The notes under the pieces are model-generated. The model had not been told where the DNA came from. It saw only the letters and a program-made list of their open reading frames with translations, and did not search any database. A program made the translations under genes and the position numbers. 64,000 bases of DNA from Gnetum montanum (taxonomy: Eukaryota; Streptophyta; Gnetopsida; Gnetales; Gnetaceae): the NCBI GenBank assembly GCA_015680685.1, contig MNCI01026504.1:45660-109659 (forward strand), read 5' to 3'. Below, in pieces: positions 18,901 to 29,649 of this stretch. The first letter of the stretch is position 1, and each line of letters begins with the position of its first letter.

Positions 18901-21900
18901 GTTTTATCTCTTATTTTGTTGGCTTGTCATTTTTTGGAGCTGTCGTTTTAGATGATTCATGTTTTTCAGACGACTCACCTTCATTGCCTGAGCTTGGTTG
19001 ATTGTTAGATGATGACATGGGTATAGAGTTGAGGGGAGTGGGCTTAGGTGGCCCCAGAGCTAGCCGTTGGCGCTCTTTCTCCAAGCGTTCTCGCGTAAGC
19101 CTATCTGCTAGGCGTTCTCATGTGTTATGCGGATATGGAGTTGGCCTCGGAGTTTGGGATTGCCCAGAAACCTTTACGACGTAGGGAGCAGGGTGGGGCT
19201 GTGGGTACGATTGGGCAGGAGTTTGCGCAGGTAGCCTGACGACATACGGGGTTGGTCTTGGCAAAGGTTGGGCCCTTGTCATTGCAATGGCAAGTGGTAC
19301 TCGGACTACGAAAGGGGTAGGCCGAGCGTGAGGGGTTGGTGTACCTGCGGGGTTAGCCGGAGGGATGCGCACTACGTATGGTTGTTGGCGTGTCATGATG
19401 TTAGAGGTGGGTATGGTGGAGGGCACTCAGATTACGAGTGGCCACTGCGGGGCGTGAGGTGATTGAGGTGCAGAGTTAGTGGGAGGGATCTGAACCACGA
19501 ATGGTTTGTTAGATGTTTCTTGTTTGTTTTCAGGATAGATGGTGTTGATGCGGGGTGTGCTGGAGTCATCATCACAATAGATTGAGGTAATTACGTACGA
19601 TGCCCCTTTAGCGTTTAGGGGGTCTTTATACACCCCCATGGTCTGGTTTTGCGGTTGGACGGGGTTAGCCCCATCAAAAGTGATCTTGCCATCATCAATC
19701 ATCCTCTGGATTTCCTGCTTCAGGGTGAAGCAGTAATCCGTTCCATGCCCGTTGCATTGGTAATAGTCACAGAAGCGATCCATCCTGAATCCTTTGGGCA
19801 TGGGTGGCTCATCCGGCGTTGCCAGGCTTGGGTTCTGTACAAGTTGACAGAACTGGTCATGTCTTTGGATAACCGCCTGGGACAATTTCTTGTGTTGCAT
19901 CAATCCAGCCTTTAAGAGTTGATCAAAGAGCTGGGATGGCTTCATCGGTAAAGGCCTGTATTGAGAGGGTTCCTTCCTCTCGAAGTTATGCGTACGGTTC
20001 GTCGGGTTTTGTGATGACGATTCTGGGGCTGTTGTGGGAGCGGGCTGATAGTAGTTAGTGGGGGGAACGGGTGGTTTGTATTGATGTGTGGTGTTTGTTT
20101 GTTGTGCCTGCTATAGTCGCCTTGGCCTTTTCTTTGTATTTTTTAGTGTGTTGGTTTCTGAAGGCCAGGTATGCAGGGTCGTTGCTGTTTTGAGCAGCTT
20201 CCTCTATGTTTTTGATTTGTTCAAATACTTGATTCAGATCGCGCACATTGAGGTAATACAGTTTGGACTTGAAGGAGTCATTAACAGCCCCTTTCAATAT
20301 CGTGAGCAGATATGTTGGAGAGATTGGGTCGTGCAACTCATTGAGAGCTGCGCTCCATCTCTGAATGAACTTCTGCACCGGTTCGAGCGGCGCTTGCTTG
20401 ATCTGCATGAGGCTGTCCAGTGTTGCTTCAGGTTTCAAGTTATACTTGAACCTGGTCACAAACTGGTGTAGAAGATCGTCCAAGGAAAGGATGGAATTCC
20501 TGGACAAGGCTCGGTACCAGTCGAGTGCCCTTCCCGTGAGGGACATGGGGAATACTTGTAGTATTGAATGGGGCCATGCCTGAAGGAGTGCGCACTCTAA
20601 TCTGAATGTGATGAGGTGGCCGTTGGGGTCTGTCTCCCCATTATACTTACTCAGCGTTGGGAGGGGGACACCCTTGGGCAAAGTCAATGGCGGGACAGAG
20701 GAGCTGATAGGATCATCATTGTAGAAATCTACTACTTTCAACTCTCCATCAGCGACGGTTTTGAGGCGCTTTACCTCATCTGTTAATTCCTGCATCAGTT
20801 TTTTAGCATCCGCCCAATCTTGGGTGCTCGGTGAAGCTACAGGCTGGGGGTGCGGAGCTGCATACCAGCTAGATTGTTGGGTCACGGGTTGAAAAGTCGA
20901 AGGCTGGGTGATCGGTGGTTGTGCCTGTGGGTAGTTAACGGCGGGCGGTGCTAAGGCTGAGATGTTAAAAGGAAAATGTTGTGGTTGTTGTTGTTGCTAC
21001 AGCTGGGGCTGTGCTTGAGGAGCATTGATCGGGGGAATTGCGTGGGGCGGGACGTGGTGATGGGGAATTTGATGTGATGACACCCCCCTTGCTGGTCACT
21101 GTCCCGCTACGTTGTATGCGGGGACTCCCTGTTGGGCTAGGGCTACTTGGGGAGCTGTATGCGTCTGGATATGGGGTATGAAGTGAGCTGATGTAGACGC
21201 GGGGATCACATGCGGCATCCCAATTACGCGAGGTGGGAACGTTGGTCCCATGTCATCATGAAGAGACGGTGCTTGTGAGTATGGGCCCGCAGCTGCATTA
21301 GGGGTGACTGTTAGAGGGAAGGTGTGAGGTTGGGGATCGCTCGGGAGCAGAATGTGTACGAGTGCTGGTGTTTCCGATGGTGGCATTTGAACCTGGGTGA
21401 ATCTAGGGTGTTGTACGGGCAAGACTTCCCCTGTCCCGGGATGGAAAATGGGGTTCATCTGTGCTTGGGGGCTCAAGGTGTGGTATGAGTCTCCCTGCTC
21501 AGATTGGGTAACGAACTCATCTTCTTCCTCAGGCTGAGGCTCTAGCGCGAGTTGGTCCAATGATTGGCTCTTGTGCAGAAGGAGCTGAGTAAAGAGCTCC
21601 AAGAATTGTTCTGGAACGGGGATTACATCATATGGGGAAGGGATGAACTCGTGTCCTCCTCTGTAAAAGAGTTCGAATTGTCTCTTTACTTCCATTTTAG
21701 CCTGATCCACTACCAGGCTGGCTTGTATCTTAATGCAGATGAAGTTATACTCGTCTTGGGTTATAACGTTAGCAGCTGGATCTCTCCCTTGTAACCTCAA
21801 AGACCGACGGGGCCCCATTGTGGATTGCCCTCCCAAATATGGTGTGATAGACTGCTGGGTAGCCATGGTGTCTAAGATGTTAATGTTCTGGGTAGTGGCA

Positions 21901-21923
21901 GCAGTGGTGTTTACGGGATTCAT
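18901..21923 (-). pseudogene. Element B gag polyprotein
   Basis: Likely start ATG at 21923 (MNPVNTTAATTQ). Order: N-terminal region with MGPRRSLRLQGRD and RQFELFYRGGHEFIPSPYDV; acidic EEEDEFVTQSEQ; a long Pro/Gln-rich stretch; TGA near 21095 and TAG near 20998; then capsid from about 20885 (DWADAKKLMQELTDEVKRLK, TGRALDWYRALSRNSILSLD, FVTRFKYNLKPEATLDSLMQ, FKSKLYYLNVRDLNQVFEQI). A zinc-knuckle-like segment reads CDYYQCNGHGTDYC (19740-19790) and is followed by LKQEIQRMIDDGKITF. The tail has six or so PYVVRIP / PFVVRVP motifs (19118-19520). About four stops interrupt an otherwise collinear frame. Confidence 0.88.
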
Positions 21924-22260
21924 GATGATAGATCGTGTATGTAAAACGGTTTGAGTGTATGTGGCCGGCGTAGACGAATCTACAGCGTAAGTGTGCAGCG
22001 TAGACGCTGGTCTGCGGTCAGCGTAGACGCTAAGTGTGTAGCGTAGACGCTAGTTTGCGGGCAGCGTAGACGCCAAGTGTGCAGCATAGACGCTGGTCTG
22101 CGGGTAGCGTAGACGCTGGGGTAAGTGCAGCGTAGACGCTAAACGTGCAGCGTAGACACTGGTGTGCGGGCAGCGTAGACGCTGGGGTAAGTGCAGCGTA
22201 GACGCTGGAAGGTTGAGAGCGTAGACGCTGAGGAGCGTACAGTTAAGTTGTTTAAGCGGA
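21924..22260 (-). promoter_or_regulatory. Element B 5' leader with GCGTAGACGC repeats
   Basis: Untranslated stretch between primer site and gag start. It carries about a dozen copies of AGCGTAGACGCTGG / GTGCAGCGTAGACGCTA (21965-22230). The motif is nearly its own reverse complement and is the same one seen in the LTR and at the antisense promoter of this element. A packaging or regulatory role is possible but not shown. Confidence 0.75.
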
Positions 22261-22280
22261 GGCCCTCCTTCTAGCGCCAA
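22261..22280 (-). other. Primer-binding site of element B
   Basis: TTGGCGCTAGAAGGAGGGCC on the minus strand, four bases (GAAA) after the end of the 5' LTR. A has the same site (25321-25339) with one change. It starts with TGG as expected for pairing to a tRNA CCA end; I did not assign the tRNA. Confidence 0.75.
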
Positions 22281-22284
22281 TTTC

Positions 22285-23457
22285 TGTACCGCCTGAAATC
22301 GTCGGTCCCCGGCTGGAAGGAGAAACAGAGACTGTGGGATCATAGGACGAACACAGATGACCCTACCTTCACCTAAGGGCAAGCTGGAATGCACGAAGGT
22401 AGAGTACCTTGGGTGGTCCGCATGTGGATCAGACAAGGATTTCCTCGAGCATCACCGAAGTGTTATACACTGGGTTATGCGTAAACAATGTAGCAGGCGT
22501 AAAACGGAGCGAACAGTGAAAACAGGGCGTAAACAAAATATAGATGGCGTAACAGCGTAAACAACGTAAACTGATATACGCAGCGTAAACTAAGCATAAA
22601 CCTGAACACAGCGTAAACAAGGCGTAAACTGGGCGTAAACCGTAAATAGGGCGTAAATAGGGCATAAAGCGTAAATAGGGCGTAAACGGCGTAATCAGAG
22701 CATAAATGTAAACGAGCTTAAGTAGAAACACATGCAAGAAGTCAGCATAAACTGTAAGTTAGAAACTGTAAACTGTAAATTGTATTATGAAGTGGAAATG
22801 TAGTGCACTGGTCTAACGCAGAACACAAGGCAGACGTAAAGCCCCGGTGGGTGCAGGGATGCGGCTGGTTCGCATGGTAGGCAGAGCGTAGACACTGTGC
22901 TCAGCGTACAGAACTTTGGTTTGCAGCGTAATTTCTCTGGGGTCTGCTCTGGTAAATTTTTTCCAACCTTGAATACGCGGAAAACTGGGCTTTTTATAGG
23001 TGGGGTTTTACCAGGAAAATCGGGTTGGAAGACACGTGGCGTGTCGACCGGGTACATACGATTTAGAAATATGGTATACGCTGGGCATATACGCTACATT
23101 AGGCAAGTGTATACGCTGGGCGTATATGCTGGACTTGCTGGGCATGTGAACTTTGGACGTTGGGTGTATACACTCGGGCGTATACGCTGATGGATGTTGG
23201 CATATACGCTGGGCGTATACGCTGATGGATGTCGACTTGCTTCAATTCTTGCTCCTGTTGCACCTGCTGAGCATACATGTGAGGCGTGTATGCTGGGCAT
23301 CAGGCGTATACGCTGGCATAACACTTGGTAAAAACCAAGTGTTTCGATCCTCTAAATTGCCATGTGTGACTTCAAATGTAGCCAAAGTCGTTTGAGGGTC
23401 ACGGGGACCTGCTTCTTGCTGGACAAGTGCCAAACTCGAAATTTTTGTGGTGTTTCA
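22285..23457 (-). repeat. Element B right LTR (5' LTR, minus-oriented)
   Basis: 1173 bases, collinear with 6782-7963. TATA box on the minus strand at 22990-22999 and G-box at 23033-23038. GGGCGTAAAC units at 22490-22700 and GCGTATACGC units at 23070-23310. This LTR would drive sense transcription of B. Confidence 0.95.
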
Positions 23458-23462
23458 TAGCC
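23458..23462. repeat. Target-site duplication of element B, right copy (TAGCC)
   Basis: Exact copy of 6777-6781. Confidence 0.93.
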
Positions 23463-25017
23463 ACTATTGCTGCTATTGTGTTTTGCTTGTGAGCATGTTG
23501 GTTTCTATAGGCCACATAAGCTGGGTCATTGCTAGCTTGCGCTGCTTCCTCTATGCTTTTTGCTTGGGAAAAGGCTTGGCTAAGAGACTTTGGAACTAGA
23601 TAATATAGTTTGGACTTAATAAAGTCATTCACTACACCTTTAAAGATGACCAGTAGATGTGCCTCTGCTAGGGGTTCATGCATTTCACTCAATGCAGCAT
23701 TCCAACATTGGAGGAATTTTGGCATGAGCTCTAGAGGCCCCTGTTTAACTTGCATAAGTTGGTCAAGGGTTGCTTCAGGCTTTAGGTTGTACCTGAAGTG
23801 TATCACAAACTAGCTTATGACATCCTCCAAAGAGGAGACTAAGGCCTTGGGGAGTGTGTGATACCAATCCAAGGCCTTGCTAATGAGTGAGATGGGGAAC
23901 ACGTGCATGATGGTGTGTGGCCAAGCTTGAAGGAGTAGACATTCAGATCGAAATGTGACCAAGTGTGCATTGGCATCCCCTTCACCATTGTACTTGGTAA
24001 ATTATGGCAGTTGGATCCAGTTGGGAGAGTTATAGGTGGCACCATAGGACTAATGGGATCATCTTGGTAGAAGTCCACCACCTTGATGGTGTCAAAGGAG
24101 GTAGCCTTAAGTCAGTTGATCTCCTCTGTCAAGCTTTGGATTAGTTGGAATGCCTGATCCAAGCATGAGGATGTGCCATCCAGTTGCATTGGTTGGGCTT
24201 GGGTTGGTTGCATAGCATAGGGCAGAATTGTTGATTGTGGAGTTTTCTAGTTTAACGTCGTAGTGGACGATTGCCAGTTTAACGTCATAGCGGACAGTTG
24301 TTGCCAGTTTAACATTGTAGCGGAAGGGGGTTGCCAGTTTAACATCATAGTGGACATGCATTGCCAGTTTAACGTCATAGCAAATGGTTGTCGATGTGTT
24401 GGCTAAGCGATGGGTGCAGTGATGGAAGTAGGCCACACACAAGTGGGTTGGACAGACACTGCAAACACCAATGAGATAGGTGGAACGTAGGATACCTAAG
24501 TTGTTTGGGGTTGGGAGGTGGCCCCTGCATGAGCATAGTGTTGGAAAAATGCATTAGTTACTTGCGAGGAAGGTTGAATTGGCATGGTCACCATCTCGGA
24601 GAGGATGGGTGGACCAAATTGAGGAGGGATTGTACTAGGGGGTGGTTGTTGGAAGATAGTGTGGAGGGGGCTCTCATGCTCGGAGTGGGCCTCAAACTCA
24701 TCTTCTTCCTTCTGTGAGGATTTCTCATAGGTTTTCCTTGCATCATGCTTGTTTACATAGATAAGTTGAGACAACAACTGGTGGTAGCACTTCGTGAGTG
24801 GGATTATGTCAAACAAGGAGGGGTTGTACTCCTATCTGTTCAGGTGGACTCACTCGTAGTCTTGTTTTGCCTCCAAGTCAAGGTAATCTACTAGTAGTCT
24901 TACTTGGATTTTGGCACAAACAAAATTGTATTGTTCAAGGCTTAGTGTGGCACGCTTTGGCTAGATTATGATATCAAACATGTTAGACATTAATGTGGAA
25001 GGTTGATCTAGATTCAT
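23463..25017 (-). pseudogene. Element A gag, N-terminal and capsid part
   Basis: Minus strand; probable start ATG at 25017 (MNLDQPSTLMSNMFDI). Blocks shared with B gag: LSLEQYNFVCAKIQVRLLVD, the EEDEFEAHSEHESPLHTI region (24640-24710), PLTLPTG-like and the capsid FRYNLKPEATLDQLMQVKQG, FIKSKLYYLVPKSLSQAF and KSIEEAAQASNDPAYVAYRN (23480-23800). Gag is cut at 23463 by B and continues at 6776. Stops and frameshifts are scattered. A block of 30-base repeats lies inside it (24250-24390) where B has a Pro/Gln-rich stretch. Confidence 0.85.
24250..24390 (-). repeat. TTAAACT-type array inside the gag of A
   Basis: Five units of about 30 bases; + strand TTGCCAGTTTAACGTCATAG plus CGGACAG. On the minus strand it is open and would encode five 9-10-residue repeats with the core HYDVKLAT / RYDVKLAI, within an open stretch 24107-24442. 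The same core forms the noncoding arrays elsewhere in A to D. Confidence 0.85.
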
Positions 25018-25320
25018 ATTCACAAATTGGGTTGTGAAAGTTGCTATTTGTAGAAAATGGCTAACTCTGAAAATGAAAAAAAATGACTAAATCTACCGAT
25101 AGAAGGAAAATGGATAAGTGTAAAAATGAAAGAAAAAAAATGCTAAGTATGAAAATGCAAAAAAAAAAAATGCTAAGTGTGAAAACTGCTAAAAATGGCC
25201 AACTCTGGTGCTACACTCGCTATGCTGGAGCTTGCTACACTCTGAGAACTTGTTATGCTCTCTAGAACATCTAGAGTTTTGACTAAGTGCTAATAAAAAA
25301 TGTAGATAGAAATGGTTCAT
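25018..25320 (-). other. Element A 5' leader
   Basis: Between primer site and gag. Contains A-rich repeats of AAAATGCTAAGTGTGAAAA (25065-25200) and GCTACACTCGCTATGCT / GCTACACTCTG (25209-25262), the private motif that also fills the 3' side of this element's LTRs (2570-2710; 26390-26530). Confidence 0.6.
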
Positions 25321-25339
25321 GCCCTCCTTCTAGTGCCAA
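25321..25339 (-). other. Primer-binding site of element A
   Basis: TTGGCACTAGAAGGAGGGC on the minus strand, four bases after the LTR end, matching the primer site of B except for one G-to-A change. Confidence 0.72.
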
Positions 25340-25343
25340 AAAC

Positions 25344-26613
25344 TATAGCGTCTAAAAAATTCGGTGGTTGGAACATTGAGAGGTTATCAGGCAAACAGCC
25401 TAACCTCGAATCCATGTGAAGGGTCATGCCCTGAATGATCTTGTCGATCAAATAGGGACTTACATGATGTTAAAATGATTATGTGTGAAAAGAGTTTATA
25501 CTATGTTATGTGTGGGCATTGGGTCTAGCTTGGCTAGAGCGTAGCAGGATGTCCCAACCTAAGAACAATGATGTGAATGTGCAAATATGTATAAAATAAT
25601 AAGAAAGTATAAGCATTAAAATAAATTCCAAAGAGAAATGCTTGAGAAATGTAATAGAATTTGAGAACAACAATGCACTGCCCCAAAAGAGGGAGCATGG
25701 TTAATTCACAAAGGTATACATAGTGTACCATAGGCATAGTGGGAGCGTAGTCATAGCCTTGACGACATTGGGTCATGAAGTCTGGCACTCATCGTGATGA
25801 ACCATGCCTGCTAGGTTGGCCACCATGATGTACCATGCAATGTTCTGCAGGGTTGCAGTGGGCCATGATGTGCAACTTTGCCTCTCTGTCGGTGTGGTGT
25901 GCTTTGGGTCTCATTTGCCCACGAAGCTCAGTACCAAGATGCCAAAATGCCAAATTTCAAGTGCTTAAAAAGGCTTACATCCAAGGAATTCCAACCACTT
26001 TAGAATGCCAATGGTCAAGGAATGTAACCACTGGGAAATGCCAACAGTTAAGGAATGCCAACGGTCTAGGAATGTAACAGCTGGGAGATGCCAACATTTA
26101 TGGAATGCCAATGGTACAGGAATGTAACCGTTGGGAGATGCCAACATTTAAGGAATGCCAATGGTCCAGGAATGTAACTGCTGGGAGATGCCAACATTTA
26201 AGGAATGCCAACCCTTGGGGAATGCCAATGGTCCAGGAATGTAACTACTGGGTTCCTAGGGTATTTATAGGACTAGGGTTAGCCCATAATGTGGATCAAG
26301 TGCCATGTGGTGGTGCGGTGGGTGGGACCATGCTTGCCCCATGTTACGTGTGGGACACAGGACATTGGCTATATTTCTGGATAGGGTGGTACACTGTAGT
26401 AGATAGGGTGCTATGCTATAGTACGCTACACAGTGTAAGAGGCATGCTACACAACATAATAGGGTGCTATGCTACGCTACGCTACACAGCATAACAAGGT
26501 GCTATGCTCCACTACGCTACACAGTGTAACATCTATGCAGAAAGTGTCATCGTTCTGACACTTAGCCAAAGTTGCAGTCATGATGTCGAGATCCAGAATT
26601 TTGTGGTGTTTCA
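25344..26613 (-). repeat. Element A right LTR (5' LTR, minus-oriented)
   Basis: 1270 bases, collinear with 1529-2792, ending GTGGTGTTTCA on the + strand. TATA box CTATAAATA on the minus strand (26262-26270). The G-box is mutated to CATGTG (26304-26309). Repeats of GGAATGTAACYRCTGGGAGATGCC occupy 26020-26250. Confidence 0.92.
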
Positions 26614-26618
26614 CATCC
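26614..26618. repeat. Target-site duplication of element A, right copy (CATCC)
   Basis: Matches CGTCC at 1524-1528 with one transition. Confidence 0.78.
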
Positions 26619-27756
26619 TTATAGGTGATAGCACCTTATGTTGCAGATCCTATGATGGAGTATTGTTAACTTGTGTTAACAATAGTGAAGTGCAAAAGAT
26701 CATTAACCAAGTCCATTAGGGACTATGTGGAGGTCATATAGCTCCTAGGGCAATGGTGGAAAAAATTAGATGTCTAGGCTATTATTGGTCTTACATGGAG
26801 CATAATTGCATTTCCAAGGTTAGGACATGTGACATGTGTCAATAGCATGAAAACCTAATGCATGTTCCACCCATTAAATTGAATACTACATAGATCACAT
26901 GGCCATTCCAACATTGGGGGTTGGATATCATCAAGCCTATAATGCCTATTTCTTCTGTAAGACATAGCTTCATCATTACTTCAACTGAATATTTCATGAA
27001 GTGGATTGAAGCCATTTTCCTTAGGAAAACAACATCACAACAAGTTTGCAAATTCATTCTTGATAGCATAGTGACCTAATTTGGTCTCCCCATGACTATA
27101 GTCACATACAACATGCCACAATTTAGTAGTGTAGAAACAAAAGCCTTTTGCAAAATCCTTGGCATTAAGCATTCCTTCTCATCACCATACTACCCACAAG
27201 CGAATGGTCAAGCAAAGGCTACAAACAAGGTCATCGTCAACCTTCTAAAGAGGATGCTTAATAATAGTAAGAGATGATGTCATGAATAACTAGTCTACAT
27301 GCTATGGGCCTACTGCACAACATGCAGAACCATGGCAGGTAAAATGACATATAGTCTTGTGTATGGATCTAAAGAAATGTTGCCTCTTGAATTGTAGGTC
27401 CCATCACTCCACATAATCCTCTCAAGCTTCATTGATGAGGTTCATAACAATGAGTTGAAAACCATTGACCTCAACTTTATAGAGGAGGAGCACATATAAA
27501 CACTTGATCACATCGAGTGGTACCAAGAAAAGCAATGGAAAAATTACTATTACAATCAACATTAATGCTCAATCAAGAAGGGGAACCGAGTCCTCAAGGT
27601 TGTTTGTGAGCCCATGGAAAAATCTTAGCCAACTAGGAAGGGCCTTTATTGGTCACTAAGGCATACAACAACAAAACCTTCAAGCTCACTGATCTAGATG
27701 ACAATGAGTTTTCCAATCCTATAAGCCACTCGTACCTAAAGTCGTACTATACCTGA
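26619..27756 (+). pseudogene. Element C integrase (continued after A)
   Basis: Begins LIGDSTLCCRSYDGVLLTCV. The zinc site is present as a broken H...H...C...C: QVH then a stop, GLCGGHIAPRAM, and TCDMCQ. The core reads WPFQHWGLDIIKPI, then TYNMPQFSS where DNGPQFSS is expected, and ANGQAKATNK where NGQVEAKNK is expected. The second Asp is Tyr and the catalytic Glu is Lys, so it is inactive. The C-terminal GPF/Y part is degraded, and the polyprotein ends at TGA 27754-27756 after SYLKSYYT. Several stops. Confidence 0.88.
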
Positions 27757-27799
27757 CATGAAATATCGTGCCAACAATAGAAGTGAGGTAAGTGCATGT

Positions 27800-28115
27800 T
27801 TGCTATGATATTAAACTGGCACAAAACATCTATTATGATGTTAAACTTGCACAAAATGTTTGCTATGATGTTAAATTAGCACATATTGTCCTTGGGTTAT
27901 GATGCTAAACTAGCACCCATAGCATGGTCCACTATGATCCTAAACTAGCCATCCACCAGCTACTATGACATTAAACTAGCATAGTGGTCTACTAGGACCC
28001 TAAACTAGCATAGCATGGTCTACCCAGACCTCAAACTAGGATCCTAATCTACTAGGACTTTAAATTAGCACAACATGTGGTCTACCAAGACCTAAAACTA
28101 GGTTTGTAGTTTAGC
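27800..28115 (+). repeat. Tandem array, TTAAACTAGCA type, element C
   Basis: About ten units: GCTATGATGTTAAACTTGCA with CAAAATGTTT (27805-27900), then CCACTATGATCCTAAACTAGC and CTACTAGGACCCTAAACTAG variants. It starts about 50 bases after the integrase stop, as in D (49040). Confidence 0.85.
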
Positions 28116-29649
28116 ATCTATAGATCAACACACATAGTTTTGTGGAAAAGTGATCAAGAATACTTTCAATCTTCCATCATCTACCCACATCTCCTGGGCA
28201 AGATGGGGTGGGATGTTGTAGTTCCAGAATGAAGTTCATGTCGTCAAGAAAAAATCCTTTGGAACATTTGTTGCATCACTATCCCCAAAATCTTGCTAAT
28301 CTTTCAAAGATGTTGTTTGACATCTCGCTAACCTTCTAGAGCTATTGCCATCATCACCAATCATCCTAGTCATAGCTCTCATCATCAGCAACACTCACTA
28401 GAGTCCCAGTAGTACTATGGCCTAGCCATAGTACTACCACCCTCTGGCCCTCACCATTGTCTAAGTCTAGAAGAGCATTCAACAACTTGGCTCATCCTAC
28501 AGTTGAGCTTCTTCACTCTTACCTTTGGTGAGAACTCCTAAGCACCTGCATCACCATCGCATGTAGCCACTTAGGTGCTTACTTATGGTGTGGCTATTAG
28601 AGCTTTCCCAGCTTACCATTATTGATGCCTGCACTAGCCTTCTTACTTTCGACATTACGTGTGCTTGCAACTGACATAGCGTTCACATCCCTTGCAATGC
28701 CTTGGAAAACAGAACTTTTCCCTCATCTCATGTGGTGGTTATTTTTCTTATTTTCTCTATGCTGCATCTATAGCATGAAGCCTTGGTGGCATCGTTTAAG
28801 GGTGCATTTAATCATGGTGGCAAGGTACAGCATTACTCCGATGTGTCCACTTTGGCCCACCTAGCTACTTAAGAGTGCACATCCCTATCATCCACCTAGC
28901 CAACTAACCTCTACCTCTTGATCTTGCAATCTTCTATACCCCTTGCAAACTTCCCCAATGCACATGGAACCTTTCTTGCAGTTAGCTATTGAACCCATGA
29001 TGGGTGTAATGCAACTCATTCCATGGGGAGCCTTTGTGGGTTGGTCAAAGCTCCAAATAGATGTAACACAACTCATCTCAAGGAGGAAACACCTATCCTA
29101 CAGATGTGATGCAGTTTCCTCTAAGCAAATGTTGGCACATAGTTCACTCAGCAACACAAAAAAGGAAGCAAAAATAAAAAAAGAAAAGACAAGAAAAAAG
29201 AGGAAAGAAGAAAAAAAGAAAAACAAAAAAAGAGATAAAAGAAAATGAAACAAGCCAAGTACCCAAGACAAATGGCACAGTTGCTGCCTTGCAATCGGTC
29301 TGGCCCTAGATCGACCATCTCACAAGCACTCTAACAAGGGATTGAAATCCAACAAGTAGGCCACTTCCGCATGTTGACTCCCTCACAAGCACTCCAATGA
29401 CGGATCATGCTATGGTGATAAGCCATCATGATGTTGCATCCTATAGTTTTCCTCTCCATCTACTTGCCCCTTGACCCATCTTCATAAACTATTCCCTACC
29501 ATACTTCATTCCCTTGGCACTTTCACACATAGTGAAGCATCATCCAAGCAGGAACTGATGAATGGTGTGGGTGTCGTGTTCATTGTGGTATTTCATATTC
29601 TTTGTTGATGTCTTTCAGGTCAATCCTGTAGACATCAAATAGGGGCCAA
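28116..29649 (+). other. Element C 3' spacer and polypurine tract
   Basis: No gene seen. Contains a duplicated segment with the core ATGTAACACAACTCATC (about 29008-29030 and 29058-29080), an A/G-rich run at 29155-29250, and the polypurine tract ATCAAATAGGGGCCAA just before the LTR. D (49311-50707) has the same order, including GGGTGGGATGTTG / CGGGGTGGGACGTTG near the start (28206 and 49380). Confidence 0.7.

Noticed and set aside
20088-20471. Plus-strand frame opposite the gag of B
   Set aside because: It is the shadow of the capsid coding strand; homologous gag in A supports the minus strand only.
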